Below are positions 35,964-46,727 of a stretch of 64,000 nt of DNA, piece after piece (the first letter of the stretch is position 1; each line of letters starts with the position of its first letter). A program made the position numbers and the translations under genes. The DNA is from Methylomusa anaerophila (GTDB taxonomy: Bacteria > Bacillota > Negativicutes > Sporomusales > Sporomusaceae): the NCBI RefSeq assembly GCF_003966895.1, contig NZ_AP018449.1, positions 4,357,501 through 4,421,500 of the forward strand, written 5' to 3'. The notes under the pieces are model-generated. The model was not told the origin of the DNA, made no database searches, and saw only the letters and a program-made list of their open reading frames with translations.

Positions 35964-38900
35964 GGGTCTCGCCTCCGGCCACGTAGTCTTGTAAAGCCAG
36001 CACATAGATAAAACGGCCCTGGCGCATGATATTAAGTATGTCCAGTACGGCCCAGGCTGTATCCATTGAAGTCAGGCACGGCAGTGAGTGCTCGACTGTT
36101 GCCCGGCGGATTTTAAACCCGTCGCTTTCGGCATCCCGCCCTTTGGTGAGAGTATTGATTACCATGTTGATTTTCCCGGCCTTAATAAGCTCAATGATCT
36201 GCGGCTGCTGCTCGTGAATTTTAGGCACCATCGCCACATTCAGGCCAATGGAGCGCAGATACTCGGCGGTACCGCTGGTGGCAATCAGTTCGTATCCCAT
36301 TTTGGCAAACTCCGCGGCAATCTCACCTGCTTCCGTTTTATCCTTGTCCGCTGCCGTAAATAGTATGGACCCGTTTTGCGGCACATTCATGCCCGCGCCA
36401 ATGATACCTTTATACAAGGCTCGGGAGTATTCATAGTCGATACCCATTACCTCGCCGGTGGACTTCATTTCCGGTCCGAGTGAAATATCTACCTGCAGCA
36501 TTTTCGCAAAAGAGAAGACAGGCACTTTTACCGCCACATACGGTTTTGCCGGCAGCAACCCTGAACAGTACCCCAGCGAGGACAGGCTCTGTCCCATGGC
36601 AACACGGGTGGCGACATTCACCATTGGAATATCCGTCACTTTGCTCAGAAAAGGAATGGTCCGGCTGGACCTCGGGTTTACTTCCAGTACGTAAACTTCT
36701 TCGTCAACGACAACGTATTGAATATTGATAAGTCCTTTAACTTTAAGGCTACGAGCCAAACGGCCGGTGTAATCCACAATAGTGTCAATCACTTTGGGTG
36801 AAAGGGTTTGCGGCGGATATACGGCAATACTGTCGCCGGAATGAACGCCCGCCCGCTCCACGTGTTCCATGATACCGGGAATCAATACATCTACCCCATC
36901 GGCAATGGCGTCAACTTCCACTTCAGTCCCCTGCATGTACCGGTCAACCAGTACAGGATGCTCCGGCGATGCTTTTACCGCCCGTTCCATGTAGTTGATC
37001 AATTCATCTTTATTATAGACGATTTCCATGGCCCGTCCCCCCAAAACATACGACGGGCGAACGACTACCGGATAACCGACACCGGCGGCCGCCTCTACCG
37101 CCTGGGAAGCATCGGTTACAGTCACCCCTAACGGTCGGGGAATATTCAATTGTTCTAAGAGTTCATCAAATTTCTCCCGGTCTTCCGCCCGGTCAATGTC
37201 TTCTACGCCGGTGCCAAAAACCCGGACTCCCGCTTCTGCCAGCGGCCCCGCCAAATTAATCGCCGTTTGGCCGCCAAACTGAACTATAACACCCGCCGGT
37301 TTCTCTTTATCAATAATATTTAATACATCCTCGGTTGTCAGCGGTTCAAAGTAAAGACGGTCCGAAGTGTCAAAGTCGGTACTGACTGTTTCCGGATTAT
37401 TGTTTACGATAACGGACTCGATACCCATGTCCCGCAGCGCCCATACAGAATGGACCGAGCAATAGTCGAACTCAATGCCTTGTCCGATTCGAATCGGCCC
37501 CGAACCAAGCACCATTACTTTGCGTTCCCCGCTTGCCTCAACCTCGTCTTCTTGCGCGTAAGTCGAGTAGTAATATGGAGTCTCGGCGGCAAATTCCGCC
37601 GCACAGGTATCAACCATTTTATAGGCGGGCAAAATACCGTTCGCTTTGCGCAACTCCCGGATTTCAAAGACATTTTTGCCGGTCAGTTCAGCAATCTTCC
37701 GGTCGGCAAACCCTAGCTTCTTGGCTGCCGACAACACACTGGGGGTTATCGTTTCAATAATTTGTTTTTCCATTTCAACAATATTTAATATCTTGGTAAG
37801 AAAGAACCGGTCGATAGCCGTAACCTGGTAAATCTCGTCGATAGTAATACCGCGCCTCAGCGCTTCAGCAATCACAAAAGCCCGCTCGTCATTTGCCAGA
37901 GTAAGCTTTTCCCTGACTTCGTCCGTAGCCAGCTTGGCCAATTCCGGAATTTGAAGATGGTAAAGGCCAATTTCCAGCGAACGTATTGCCTTTAACAGAG
38001 CACCCTCCAAGGTGCGGTCAATGGCCATAACCTCGCCGGTGGCCTTCATTTGGGTGCCTAAAATACGGTCGGCGAAACTAAATTTATCAAACGGCCAGCG
38101 GGGAAACTTGACCACAACATAATCGAGCGTAGGTTCATGACAGGCCTTGGTTTCACCGGTGACAGCATTAGTAATTTCATCCAAGGTATACCCGATGGCG
38201 ATTTTGCTGGCTACTTTCGCGATGGGATACCCGGTTGCCTTGGAAGCTAAAGCACTGGACCGGCTTACCCGGGGATTTACTTCAATAACATAGTATTTGG
38301 CGCTCTTGGTGTCTAAAGCATATTGCACATTGCAGCCGCCCTCAATGCCGAGAGCCCGGATTATCTTGAGGGAAGCGCTACGGAGCATCTGATATTCATA
38401 GTCGGTAAGCGTCTGGGATGGTGCTACGACAATACTGTCGCCGGTATGAACGCCAACCGGATCAAAGTTTTCCATGTTGCAAACAGTGATGCAGTTATCC
38501 GCCGCATCCCGCAGAACCTCATATTCCACCTCTTTCCAGCCGGCAACACTGCGTTCAATCAGCGCCTGCCCGATTAAACTGTATTTGAGTCCACGGTTGG
38601 TGATATCCCTAAGTTCGTCGTCGTTATGAGCAATCCCGCCGCCGGTGCCGCCCAGGGTATACGCCGGACGGACAATAAGCGGGTAACCGATTTCTTGCGC
38701 AAACTTAAGAGCGCTGTCTATATCTTCAACAATGGCACTCTCCGGCACGGGTTGCCCGATCAGTTCCATAGTGGCTTTGAAAAGTTCCCTGTCTTCCGCC
38801 TTTTTGATAGCTTCCAGGGGAGTACCCAGAAGTTCAACCCTGTATTTATCAAGCACTCCTCTTGCTGCTAGTTCCACCGCCAAATTGAGTCCGGCCTGGC

Positions 38901-39174
38901 CGCCTAATGTGGCCAACAAACCGGCCGGCCGCTCTTTGGCAATGATTTCCGTAAGGTATTCCGGCGTTAAGGGTTCAATATAGACCCAGTCGGCAATATT
39001 GGCATCCGTCATAATTGTGGCCGGATTGCTGTTGACTAATACTACTTCCAGTCCTTCTTCCTTTAAGGACCGGCAGGCCTGAGTGCCGGCATAATCAAAT
39101 TCCGCCGCCTGACCAATGACGATGGGGCCTGACCCGATAACCATAACCTTGCGCAAATTCTTCTTGATTGGCAC
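35956..39174 (-). CDS. carB: Carbamoyl-phosphate synthase, large subunit
   Basis: 1,072 residues, full length, starting with GTG 39174 two bases after the carA stop. The two ATP-grasp halves are visible: [20 protein letters not shown] at the first and [20 protein letters not shown] at the second, each with glycine-rich TLGGTGGG or [10 protein letters not shown] loops. The C-terminal allosteric domain ([14 protein letters not shown]) follows. It makes carbamoyl phosphate from bicarbonate, ATP and ammonia delivered by CarA. Confidence 0.96.
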   Translation of the reverse strand: MPIKKNLRKVMVIGSGPIVIGQAAEFDYAGTQACRSLKEEGLEVVLVNSNPATIMTDANIADWVYIEPLTPEYLTEIIAKERPAGLLATLGGQAGLNLAVELAARGVLDKYRVELLGTPLEAIKKAEDRELFKATMELIGQPVPESAIVEDIDSALKFAQEIGYPLIVRPAYTLGGTGGGIAHNDDELRDITNRGLKYSLIGQALIERSVAGWKEVEYEVLRDAADNCITVCNMENFDPVGVHTGDSIVVAPSQTLTDYEYQMLRSASLKIIRALGIEGGCNVQYALDTKSAKYYVIEVNPRVSRSSALASKATGYPIAKVASKIAIGYTLDEITNAVTGETKACHEPTLDYVVVKFPRWPFDKFSFADRILGTQMKATGEVMAIDRTLEGALLKAIRSLEIGLYHLQIPELAKLATDEVREKLTLANDERAFVIAEALRRGITIDEIYQVTAIDRFFLTKILNIVEMEKQIIETITPSVLSAAKKLGFADRKIAELTGKNVFEIRELRKANGILPAYKMVDTCAAEFAAETPYYYSTYAQEDEVEASGERKVMVLGSGPIRIGQGIEFDYCSVHSVWALRDMGIESVIVNNNPETVSTDFDTSDRLYFEPLTTEDVLNIIDKEKPAGVIVQFGGQTAINLAGPLAEAGVRVFGTGVEDIDRAEDREKFDELLEQLNIPRPLGVTVTDASQAVEAAAGVGYPVVVRPSYVLGGRAMEIVYNKDELINYMERAVKASPEHPVLVDRYMQGTEVEVDAIADGVDVLIPGIMEHVERAGVHSGDSIAVYPPQTLSPKVIDTIVDYTGRLARSLKVKGLINIQYVVVDEEVYVLEVNPRSSRTIPFLSKVTDIPMVNVATRVAMGQSLSSLGYCSGLLPAKPYVAVKVPVFSFAKMLQVDISLGPEMKSTGEVMGIDYEYSRALYKGIIGAGMNVPQNGSILFTAADKDKTEAGEIAAEFAKMGYELIATSGTAEYLRSIGLNVAMVPKIHEQQPQIIELIKAGKINMVINTLTKGRDAESDGFKIRRATVEHSLPCLTSMDTAWAVLDILNIMRQGRFIYVLALQDYVAGGETRV

Positions 39175-39176
39175 CG

Positions 39177-40265
39177 TTAGTTCCCCCCCGCCTGGTTCAT
39201 TTCTTTATTTAAAAGCATCATAAATTCTTTAAACAAATATGTATTGTCGTCAGGACCGGGAGCAGCTTCCGGGTGATACTGCACGGAAAAGATCGGCAGG
39301 CCCTTGTGGCGCATCCCTTCCACCGTACCGTCATTAACAGCCCGGTGAGTTATAGTCACGTCTAATCCTGCCAATGACTCTTCTTCAACCGCATAACCAT
39401 GGTTCTGGGAAGAAATATATACGCGTCCGGTAGCTAAATCTTTTACCGGATGATTGGCTCCCCGGTGGCCGAATTTGAGTTTGTATGTATTGCCGCCAAG
39501 AGCTAGCGCCAACAACTGGTGGCCCAAACAGATTCCGAAAATGGGCTTTTTACCAATTAGCTCCCGTACTGTATTTACTTCTGCCGCCAAGTCTTTCGGA
39601 TCTCCGGGTCCATTGGACAGAAATATTCCCACAGGATTTAAAGCCAAAATTTCCTGCGCGCTTGTATGAGCAGGAACAACAGTTAAATCGCAGCCTGCTT
39701 TAGCTAAAGAATTGAGTATATTGCGCTTAATGCCATAATCGACAACCACCACGTGGGGTCCCTGACCGGCGATGCGGTAAATCTCCTTCGTGGTGACTTC
39801 TTTCACTACTTCGATCTCTGGCGGTGTGCCAAACAACTTGTCAATCTCGGTCTGAGTGGCGCCTGCCGGCACAATTACGCCCCGCATGGTGCCGTGGGAC
39901 CGGATTCGCCGGGTGATAGCCCGGGTATCAACCCCATAGATGCAAGGAATATTACGGGACCTAAGATAACTTACCAGCGAATCTTCCGCTTGCCAACTGC
40001 TGGGGTTACCGCAGATTTCACTGATAACAAAGCCCCGGACAAAAGATTGCCCGGCTTGGTCAAAAACTTTGGCCACACCGTAATTACCAATCAGCGGATA
40101 TGTCATCGTGACAATTTGCCCGCAATAAGACGGGTCGGTCAGCACTTCCTGGTAACCGGTCATGCCGGTATTGAACACTACCTCGCCCTTGCCGACGGCA
40201 CTGTTTTCTGAAATAAGGTTGCCATGAAAAACACTGCCGTCTTCCAAAATCAGTTTGCCTTTCAT
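39177..40265 (-). CDS. carA: Carbamoyl-phosphate synthase, small (glutaminase) subunit
   Basis: 362 residues, normal length. The class I amidotransferase triad is present: Cys in [17 protein letters not shown], and the His and Glu in [13 protein letters not shown]. It supplies ammonia from glutamine to CarB. Its ATG overlaps the pyrC stop by 4 bp (ATGA). Confidence 0.96.
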   Translation of the reverse strand: MKGKLILEDGSVFHGNLISENSAVGKGEVVFNTGMTGYQEVLTDPSYCGQIVTMTYPLIGNYGVAKVFDQAGQSFVRGFVISEICGNPSSWQAEDSLVSYLRSRNIPCIYGVDTRAITRRIRSHGTMRGVIVPAGATQTEIDKLFGTPPEIEVVKEVTTKEIYRIAGQGPHVVVVDYGIKRNILNSLAKAGCDLTVVPAHTSAQEILALNPVGIFLSNGPGDPKDLAAEVNTVRELIGKKPIFGICLGHQLLALALGGNTYKLKFGHRGANHPVKDLATGRVYISSQNHGYAVEEESLAGLDVTITHRAVNDGTVEGMRHKGLPIFSVQYHPEAAPGPDDNTYLFKEFMMLLNKEMNQAGGN

Positions 40266-41551
40266 TCTAATACCTTCCCATTTTTCATGATAATTTTACC
40301 GTTTACTATTGTTGTCACTGCTTTTCCTTTTAATTTTTTGCCATCGAACGGGGTATGTCTGCCCCGGGTGTAAAACTTGCTGCTATCCACAGTCCATTCC
40401 AGTTCGGTGTCAATTATGGTAATATCCGCCGGCGCTCCCGGCTCGATTTTACCGGCTGCCAGCCCCAATATACGCGCCGGGGCGCAGGACATCCTATCGA
40501 TAATTTCCGTCAGTGTGAATTGACCGCTGTGATATAACCCGGTGAGTATAATCCCTATCGCCGTTTCCAGCCCGGCAAAACCGCTTGGCGCATACCGAAA
40601 TTCCACATCCTTGTCTTCAAAAGCATGGGGAGCGTGGTCAGTAGCAATTACATCAATTGTACCATCTTTTACCCCTGCCAACAACGCTTCCACGTGTTCG
40701 TCGGACCTAAGGGGCGGATTCACCTTCGCCGCAGTATTGAAATGAGTTAGCGCGGCATCGGTCAGGGTAAGATGATGCGGCGTAGCTTCAGCCGTTACAT
40801 TGACACCGCGCCGTTTGGCTTGGCGTATCAGTTCCACCGCGCCCTTGGTGCTTACATGAGCAATATGAAGGGGAGATCCCGTATATTCTGCCAGCAAAAT
40901 ATCCCTGGCTACCGCGATATCCTCGGCTACTGCCGGCCGCCCTTTCAGTCCCAGCATGGCCGACACCGCGCCCTCATGCATAAATCCTTCCCCCGCCAGA
41001 GCTTCATCTTCGGCATGGGAAATAATCCGACAGCCAAACATGCCGGTATATTCAAGCCCCGTGCGCAGGATTTTTGCACTGTTAACATAATGTCCGTCAT
41101 CCGAAATGGCGACGGCGCCGACTTGAATCATGTCACCGATTTCGGCCAGTTCTTTGCCTTCCTGGCCTTTAGTCAGCGCCCCGATGACTTTTAGATTTAC
41201 AACTCCTTCCGTTTGTCCCCGTTGGATCAAACCCGCCACCAGGATGGCGTTATCCACCACCGGCTTGGTGTTGGGCATACAGGCAATTGTAGTAAATCCG
41301 CCGGCCGCCGCCGCCCTTGTACCCGAACCTACATCCTCTTTGGCTTCCAGCCCAGGTTCCCGCAAATGAACATGCATATCAACCAGACCGGGTACTACCA
41401 CTAGTCCGGAAGCGTCATAAATTTCGGCTTCTTCACCGGAAAGATTTTTATCAACGGCAACTATTTTACTATTTTCTATCAAAATATCGCTGACTGTGTC
41501 CACCCGATCAGCAGGGCTAACAACCCGTCCGCCTTTAATTAGCAGTTTCAA
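40262..41551 (-). CDS. pyrC: Dihydroorotase
   Basis: 429 residues, starting with TTG 41551, seven bases after GGGAGGG; the start overlaps pyrB by 17 bp. Metal-binding motifs are [11 protein letters not shown] (His-x-His), [10 protein letters not shown] and IATDHAPH (the last Asp), matching class I dihydroorotases. It closes carbamoyl aspartate to dihydroorotate. The strong overlap and TTG start suggest translational coupling. Confidence 0.95.
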   Translation of the reverse strand: MKLLIKGGRVVSPADRVDTVSDILIENSKIVAVDKNLSGEEAEIYDASGLVVVPGLVDMHVHLREPGLEAKEDVGSGTRAAAAGGFTTIACMPNTKPVVDNAILVAGLIQRGQTEGVVNLKVIGALTKGQEGKELAEIGDMIQVGAVAISDDGHYVNSAKILRTGLEYTGMFGCRIISHAEDEALAGEGFMHEGAVSAMLGLKGRPAVAEDIAVARDILLAEYTGSPLHIAHVSTKGAVELIRQAKRRGVNVTAEATPHHLTLTDAALTHFNTAAKVNPPLRSDEHVEALLAGVKDGTIDVIATDHAPHAFEDKDVEFRYAPSGFAGLETAIGIILTGLYHSGQFTLTEIIDRMSCAPARILGLAAGKIEPGAPADITIIDTELEWTVDSSKFYTRGRHTPFDGKKLKGKAVTTIVNGKIIMKNGKVLE

Positions 41552-42491
41552 TGTTTTTCCCTCCCATCAACACCAAATAGAGCAGCGCCATTCTAACCGC
41601 CAAACCGTTCTTTACCTGTTCCTGAATGGCCGACTGTTCACTGTAGGCTATGTCCGGAGCAATCTCCAAGCCTCTATTCATCGGGCCCGGATGCATCAAG
41701 AGGGCATCGGGTTGGGCAAGAGCCAGGCGTTGGGCATTAATCCCGAATATCCGGGCATATTCCCTGGCTGAGGGAAACAAACCCTTTTGCTGGCGCTCCC
41801 GCTGAATACGGAGCACATTTACCACATCCGCCCCGGCAAGGGCTTCTTCAACCCTGTTATGTACTTTTACTCCTACTTTGTCCATGTCCCGTGGAAGTAA
41901 CGTCTGAGGTCCGGCAACATGGACCTGGGCGCCTGTTTTCAGTAATCCCCAGATATTGGAGCGGGCTACCCGACTATGAAGAATGTCGCCGATAATTGCC
42001 ACTTTAAGTCCCTGAAGACGCCCTTTATACTGCTTGATCGTAAACATATCAAGCAAACCTTGCGTTGGGTGCTCATGAGCGCCGTCCCCGGCGTTAATAA
42101 TTACCGGCCGGACGGCATTGGCTGCAAACAGCGACGAACCTTCAGCTTCGTGGCGCATAACGATAATATCAACCCCCATCGCCTCCACGGTAAGCAGGGT
42201 GTCCCGCAAGCTTTCCCCTTTCATCACGCTGCTGGCGCTGGTGGATATGTTTACTACGTCGGCACCCAGATATTTTCCGGCCAGTTCAAAAGATGTGCGG
42301 GTACGAGTACTGGCTTCAAAGAAAAGATTTACGATGGATTTTCCTCTTAAAGTGGGCACTTTTTTAATATCCCTGTCGATAATGTTTTTCATTTCCCTGG
42401 CAGTATCCAACACTAACTCAATCTCCGGCACCGACATGTGCTCAAGTCCTAAAATGTCCTTATTCCTAAGTGAAGCCGGGCTTTTAGTCAT
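41535..42491 (-). CDS. pyrB: Aspartate carbamoyltransferase, catalytic chain
   Basis: 318 residues from ATG 42491, with GGGGGGAG upstream; earlier in-frame codons lie in the terminator of the leader. The carbamoyl-phosphate motif is [20 protein letters not shown], followed by the substrate loop SVMKGESL and the conserved [12 protein letters not shown] and MHPGPMNRG. No regulatory chain gene (pyrI) follows. It is the first structural gene of the operon, directly downstream of the attenuator. Confidence 0.96.
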   Translation of the reverse strand: MTKSPASLRNKDILGLEHMSVPEIELVLDTAREMKNIIDRDIKKVPTLRGKSIVNLFFEASTRTRTSFELAGKYLGADVVNISTSASSVMKGESLRDTLLTVEAMGVDIIVMRHEAEGSSLFAANAVRPVIINAGDGAHEHPTQGLLDMFTIKQYKGRLQGLKVAIIGDILHSRVARSNIWGLLKTGAQVHVAGPQTLLPRDMDKVGVKVHNRVEEALAGADVVNVLRIQRERQQKGLFPSAREYARIFGINAQRLALAQPDALLMHPGPMNRGLEIAPDIAYSEQSAIQEQVKNGLAVRMALLYLVLMGGKNIETAN

Positions 42492-42509
42492 GACTGCTCC
42501 CCCCTTGTA

Positions 42510-42548
42510 TAAATATAAAACTCCTTGCCTGCACAGCAAGGAGTTTAT
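42510..42548 (-). terminator. Intrinsic terminator in the pyr leader (PyrR attenuator)
   Basis: AACTCCTTGC / GCAAGGAGTT around a 7-base loop, with a T-rich tail on the minus strand, 18 bp before the pyrB start. PyrR bound to UMP or UTP would favour this hairpin and stop the operon. Confidence 0.88.
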
Positions 42549-42620
42549 AAATGAGCCCATGCCAATACGTCCTACTCTGTGTCAGCACGTAAGTTCATTC
42601 TAAAGCAGGCATATTGCCTT

Positions 42621-42646
42621 CAATCCTTGCTGACCTCGCGGGATCA
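42621..42646 (-). promoter_or_regulatory. Second PyrR-binding loop in the leader
   Basis: On the minus strand ATCCCGCGAGG then TCAGCAAGGAT matches the PyrR loop consensus (UCC...GAGGnC...AAGGA). It precedes the terminator, acting as the anti-antiterminator region. Confidence 0.75.
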
Positions 42647-42727
42647 ACTTAAAGGATAGTATTTGTAGTTCATAGACATAATAAAAGCCTCCACGGCTGC
42701 AAAGCACGCAAGAAGGCGTAATACTTT

Positions 42728-42760
42728 CTATCGTCCCCTTACCAGCCTCGCAGGACTAGT
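42728..42760 (-). promoter_or_regulatory. First PyrR-binding loop in the leader
   Basis: On the minus strand AGTCCTGCGAGGCTGGTAAG then GGGAC, with the GAGGCUGG-x-AAGG core and pairing flanks typical of PyrR sites. It lies about 30 bases after the promoter. Confidence 0.82.
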
Positions 42761-42786
42761 TTAAAAGGCTTGTTATTATTATCGTA

Positions 42787-42815
42787 ATCATACCAGGATC
42801 AGCAAATCATGTCAA
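42787..42815 (-). promoter_or_regulatory. Promoter of the pyr operon
   Basis: TTGACA (42815-42810) and TATGAT (42792-42787) with a 17-bp spacer, a near-perfect housekeeping promoter ahead of the attenuated leader. Confidence 0.88.
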
Positions 42816-42894
42816 TAGATTTGTGGAAATTAGACAAAAAGGTAGAACAACAGAAAATTTTGATACTCCCAACGAGATAGTGTTCTTAGTATTA

Positions 42895-42921
42895 CAAAAA
42901 AGCTTCCGGACTGTCCGGAAG
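42895..42921 (-). terminator. Terminator of the tRNA-Leu pair
   Basis: GCTTCCGGA / TCCGGAAGC hairpin followed by a T-run on the minus strand, 14 bases past the tRNA-Leu (GAG) end. Confidence 0.85.
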
Positions 42922-42934
42922 CCTTCATTCACTG

Positions 42935-43019
42935 TGGTGCGGTTGGTGAGATTTGAACTCACACGGGTCGCCCCGCCACCCCCTCAAGATGGTGTGTCTG
43001 CCAGTTCCACCACAACCGC
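42935..43019 (-). tRNA. tRNA-Leu (GAG anticodon)
   Basis: An 85-nt class II tRNA starting GCGGTTGTGGTGG, with anticodon GAG in loop TTGAGGG, a long variable arm, T-arm GAGTTCAAATCTC and encoded CCA. The 106-bp spacer to the next tRNA holds a hairpin GGAATTTGC / GCAAATTCC (43057-43079). Confidence 0.94.
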
Positions 43020-43125
43020 ATTTCGATTGTTAAATTTTCCTGTGTTCCAACTTGTAGGAATTTGCGAACTGCAAATTCCCCTATCTAGATTCGACTCTCG
43101 AACCTCAATTCCCGAACTTCGAGTT

Positions 43126-43211
43126 TGGTGCGGTCGAGTGGATTTGAACCACCACGAGGTTGCCCCCACTAGCTCCTGAGGCTAGCGCGTCTGCCGTTCC
43201 GCCACGACCGC
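43126..43211 (-). tRNA. tRNA-Leu (CAG anticodon)
   Basis: An 86-nt class II tRNA starting GCGGTCGTGGCGG, with anticodon CAG in loop CTCAGGA, a long variable arm, T-arm TGGTTCAAATCCA and encoded CCA. Confidence 0.94.
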
Positions 43212-43300
43212 GTCAATTATTTTTGTTAGCCGCTCATCAGCGACATAGTTATATTACCATAAGGCAAAAGTAACGTCAAGCATTTTTGTAACTATTCACC

Positions 43301-43320
43301 TTAAGTTGGGAACTGCTTAG
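43301..43320. repeat. Solo end of the dispersed repeat
   Basis: CTTAAGTTGGGAACTGCTTAG matches the right end of copies A-D read on the other strand (CTTAAAGTxGGGAACTGCTTA), with no second end nearby. It lies downstream of the peptide-binding lipoprotein gene, the same setting as the full copies. Confidence 0.5.
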
Positions 43321-43377
43321 TTTTTCAGGATAGTTCGAGGCATTTGATAACCTAAATAGATACCATTTTTTACTGAT

Positions 43378-45027
43378 TTACTGACTGGAGACAAACCCCC
43401 ACTGCCATGCATTCCATAAGCTTCCAGCAGGAGAAGGACCAGGCTGATAGTTTGCCACCGTCTCTTGCACCGCGTCTATGTTGACGTGAAAATACAGCGG
43501 TATTACAGGTACTTCCTCCCTAATCAGGTCCTGAATACGAAAATAGATTTCTTTTCTGGCGCCAACATCAACAATTTTGGCGCCTTGGTCAGTAAGTTTG
43601 TCCACTTCCGGATTACGCCAACCGGCATAATTTTGCCCCTCGTAGTTGTTACCTGCAAAAGGTATTTTCCGGGAATGCCACAAATCAAGGTTGTCAGGGT
43701 CCAAACCAGCCACCCAACCGAACAAAGCGGTCTCAAAGCGGCGATTTTTCAGAACATCGCTGAAAAAGGCCGGTGCGTCTATTGGCCTTACTTCCGCCAG
43801 AATGCCTGCTTCCTTAAGCTGTGCAGCAATTGCGGCAGCCACTTGTTCCCTTTCTTTGTTTCCGGCCGGAATTGCCAATGAAAAAGACAGTTTGCGCCCT
43901 TCCCTGGCAAATATCTCATCCGGACCCAGCTGCCAACCGGCTTTAATTAGCAGTTCTTTTGCCCCGTTAATACTCCTGGCAGCAGAATATTGCGTCGGAT
44001 TGTACGCCCACGATAAAGGCGATTGGTCGCCAACGGCAGGCACGGCCATTCCCTTAAATACATTAGTTACTATAGCTTGACGATCAATAGCTAAGGCAAC
44101 AGCCTTGCGAACCTGAATATCCTGAAATAAGGCATTGTCTAAATTAAAATCAAAATGCTCCCAGACCATGGTAGGAGTAGTAACTGTTCGCACACCCGGA
44201 ATTGCTTTTACTTGCTCATACTGAGCAAAGTTAACGTTGCTGACTATATCTACTTCATTGGCTTTAAGCTGAGAAATCGCCATAGTGGAATCGGGAATGA
44301 CCTTGAAAATAATTCCGTCTAAATTGGGCTTGCCGCGAAAATAACTGGTGTTAGCATCCAGAAAGAGAGCTTCCCCATACCGCCATTCCTTAAATTTAAA
44401 CGGACCGGTGCCCACTGGTTCGCGGTTGAATGGCGCCTTATTCATATCAACGGCGTTTTCTAATTTATGCTTGGGCAAAATCGTCGCAAAAAGGGTCAGA
44501 AAAGGGGCGTAATATTCCCTAAATTTAACAACTGCGGTATAGGGGTTAGGAACATCGACAGTGACAATTTTGTCGTAACCCTCCCGTGACATGACGTTTG
44601 CCTGGCGATTCATTATAAATTGCCAGGTATACGTAACATCCTCAGCGGTGAAAGGGATTCCATCATGCCAGGCAACTCCCTGTTTTAAACGATATGTTAC
44701 GGTTAATCCGTCAGAGCTTACTCCACCGTTGGCAACGGCAGGCACCTCCATTGCCAGATCGGGAATCCATTCCCCTTTATCGTTAGTAGTAACCAGTCCA
44801 CTGAAGATCAATTTTCCAAATTCAGCGGTTGCAAGTAAATCCGACATTAACGGATTCAAGGTGTTTGGTTCCTGCAGGCTTCCATATCGTAACTGTCCGC
44901 CAGGCTTAATAACAGTTTTTGGGGCCGGCGGAGCCGGAGATTCGTTCTTGTTGAATGTACAAGCCGTATTGATGCTTAATAATATTATAATCACAACAAC
45001 GAGCAAACGCTTCGTTACCTGTTGCAT
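43378..45027 (-). CDS. Peptide/nickel ABC transporter substrate-binding lipoprotein
   Basis: 549 residues. The signal sequence RLLVVVIIILLSINTACTFN ends in a lipobox with Cys23, so it is a lipoprotein. The family 5 binding-protein pattern is present: GTGPFKFKEWRYGEALFLDA and AVALAIDRQAIVTNVFKGMA. It captures peptides or similar ligands outside the membrane. No permease or ATPase genes lie beside it, so it may serve a transporter elsewhere. The ligand is not known. Confidence 0.9.
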   Translation of the reverse strand: MQQVTKRLLVVVIIILLSINTACTFNKNESPAPPAPKTVIKPGGQLRYGSLQEPNTLNPLMSDLLATAEFGKLIFSGLVTTNDKGEWIPDLAMEVPAVANGGVSSDGLTVTYRLKQGVAWHDGIPFTAEDVTYTWQFIMNRQANVMSREGYDKIVTVDVPNPYTAVVKFREYYAPFLTLFATILPKHKLENAVDMNKAPFNREPVGTGPFKFKEWRYGEALFLDANTSYFRGKPNLDGIIFKVIPDSTMAISQLKANEVDIVSNVNFAQYEQVKAIPGVRTVTTPTMVWEHFDFNLDNALFQDIQVRKAVALAIDRQAIVTNVFKGMAVPAVGDQSPLSWAYNPTQYSAARSINGAKELLIKAGWQLGPDEIFAREGRKLSFSLAIPAGNKEREQVAAAIAAQLKEAGILAEVRPIDAPAFFSDVLKNRRFETALFGWVAGLDPDNLDLWHSRKIPFAGNNYEGQNYAGWRNPEVDKLTDQGAKIVDVGARKEIYFRIQDLIREEVPVIPLYFHVNIDAVQETVANYQPGPSPAGSLWNAWQWGFVSSQ

Positions 45028-45067
45028 TTACGACATTCCCCTCATAGTTCCGTGGTAATGACTCTGA

Positions 45068-45646
45068 CTACCTACCATACAATTCTTGATATCGTTTCTT
45101 GTTATACAACACTTTTTTTACATATTCTCTGGTTTCCATAAAAGGTATTTGCTCAATATCAGAAAAATCATTTGTCCATCCGTATTGCCGCATCCACTGT
45201 TTTACGTTTCCCCTACCGCCATTGTAAGCAGCCAGAAACAACACCTCATTGCCCTGGAATTCTTTTTTGAGAGAGGACAAGTACCAGGAACCGAACCAAA
45301 TGTTAACCAGCGGATCGTTAAGAATGACATCCGAGTATTCCCTGTAACCTTGCTGTTCGGCTACCCAATGACCTGTTTCCGGCATAATTTGCATTAAACC
45401 TACCGCTCCCTTATGTGACCGTGCTTCAGCAATGAACCTACTCTCTGTCCGAATTACCCCGGCAACCAGAAAAGGATTGAGATCGTATTCTAAAGCATAG
45501 TGGTATACAATATCCTGATAGTTAAAAGGAAATAAATATTTTTTCTGAAACCGGTCACTTTTGAATACAGTATAACTGCATACGGCAGTTAAGATAATGA
45601 AGATTATCAGGACTTTTAGCCAAGTCCGTACTCCCAAATAGATCAC
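45068..45646 (-). CDS. Lytic murein transglycosylase (Slt-type)
   Basis: About 190 residues. An N-terminal membrane anchor (WLKVLIIFIILTAVCSYTVF) precedes the goose-lysozyme-like fold, with the catalytic Glu in AGVIRTESRFIAEARSHKGA, then VGLMQIMPETGHWVA and FLAAYNGGRGNVKQW. It cleaves peptidoglycan glycan strands. The frame opens with GTG at 45646, but the site CGGAGTGAT better serves TTG at 45637. It follows coaE on the same strand. Confidence 0.92.
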   Translation of the reverse strand: MIYLGVRTWLKVLIIFIILTAVCSYTVFKSDRFQKKYLFPFNYQDIVYHYALEYDLNPFLVAGVIRTESRFIAEARSHKGAVGLMQIMPETGHWVAEQQGYREYSDVILNDPLVNIWFGSWYLSSLKKEFQGNEVLFLAAYNGGRGNVKQWMRQYGWTNDFSDIEQIPFMETREYVKKVLYNKKRYQELYGR

Positions 45647-45761
45647 TCCGAATTTTATTGTTCACTTGTTAGAGACTGTTGAAAAATACATTGCACAGTT
45701 AAACAGTCTTCAGTAAAAAGTATGTTACGTTAAAAAAATTATGCTCCTCATGACTGATTTC

Positions 45762-46358
45762 TCACTCATGCTTAATATCCCGCCATGCTGACATCACCTG
45801 GGCAAGAGTATTATCCAGGCCTTTACTGTTATCAATTACTACATCTGCATAATTAATCTTTTCTTTTAAGGGCATTTGGGCACGGATGCGTGTTAAGGCT
45901 GCCGCCAAAGATATCTTATCCCGCTCCAGCAAGCGGGTAATTTGGGTATTTTCATCAACATAAACCACCCAAACTGTTTGCACCATTTTTTCCCATCCCG
46001 CTTCAATAAGGAGGGGAGCATCGATAACAATAACTTTGTATCCATCCGCCTTCGCCTTCTCAATTTCTGCATAAGCCGCTTCCTTTATACGGGGATGCGT
46101 GATATTTTCCAACTCTTTCCGCAAGACTTCATCGGCAAAAACCATCTGCCCCAGCCGCTTCCGGTCAATTTCTCCGTTAGGGTCCAGAATACCATCACCA
46201 AATCGATTAACAATCTCCCGCCAAGTTGGTTTACCCTTGGCCGCGATTTCTCTTGCTAACTTATCGGCGTCAACGATATAAGCCCCCATATCTTTAAGCA
46301 TACCGCTCACAGTACTTTTGCCGCTTGCGATGCCGCCCGTCAATCCCAAAATAACCAT
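45762..46358 (-). CDS. coaE: Dephospho-CoA kinase
   Basis: 198 residues. The P-loop LTGGIASGKSTVSG is at the start, followed by IVDADKLAREI with the family's Asp and later the lid VYVDENTQITRLLERD. It is the last step of CoA synthesis. The full family length is present. It lies downstream of mutM and polA, a common order in Firmicutes, with repeat copy B between mutM and coaE. Confidence 0.95.
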   Translation of the reverse strand: MVILGLTGGIASGKSTVSGMLKDMGAYIVDADKLAREIAAKGKPTWREIVNRFGDGILDPNGEIDRKRLGQMVFADEVLRKELENITHPRIKEAAYAEIEKAKADGYKVIVIDAPLLIEAGWEKMVQTVWVVYVDENTQITRLLERDKISLAAALTRIRAQMPLKEKINYADVVIDNSKGLDNTLAQVMSAWRDIKHE

Positions 46359-46409
46359 ACGTCAGCCCTTCCCGTCATTTTCGTATCTATGCAGGTTATC
46401 ATCTGCCCC

Positions 46410-46708
46410 GAACTGCTTAGAAGTCGTCAGATGCTTTCGTTGCATATGAAAAAAACTTATTGAAAATCAATTAGATAATGCTTATGAATCAGCATAGTCA
46501 CACCGGGCGCGATGACGATTCTGATTTCGTTAGCTTTGCATAATAGTTTGTGCGGGGACCTCACTACGGCGTACTGGGATGTACGCCGTAGTGAGGACCA
46601 CAGGAGCACGATTCTGATTTCGTTAGTGTTATCAACGCGATTTAACTTGTCGCAGATGACAGCAACGCAGATTGTGCGGCGCCGCAGATGGCGGCTTCTA
46701 AGCAGTTC
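46410..46708. repeat. Dispersed repeat, copy B (299 bp)
   Basis: Starts GAACTGCTTAGAAGTCG and ends CTTCTAAGCAGTTC. It contains GTTGCATATGAAAAA, CATAGTCACACCG and an internal hairpin with arms CCTCACTACGGCGTAC / GTACGCCGTAGTGAGG (46559-46574, 46581-46596), plus a longer right part (CGATTCTGATTTCGTTA, GCAGATGGCGG) also seen in copy C. It lies between coaE and mutM. Confidence 0.88.
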
Positions 46709-46727
46709 CCCTCTTTAAGCTGAATGA

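Noticed and set aside
42510..42760. T-box or other riboswitch upstream of pyrB
   Set aside because: There is no T-box GGTGG motif or other aptamer. The loops fit PyrR binding sites.
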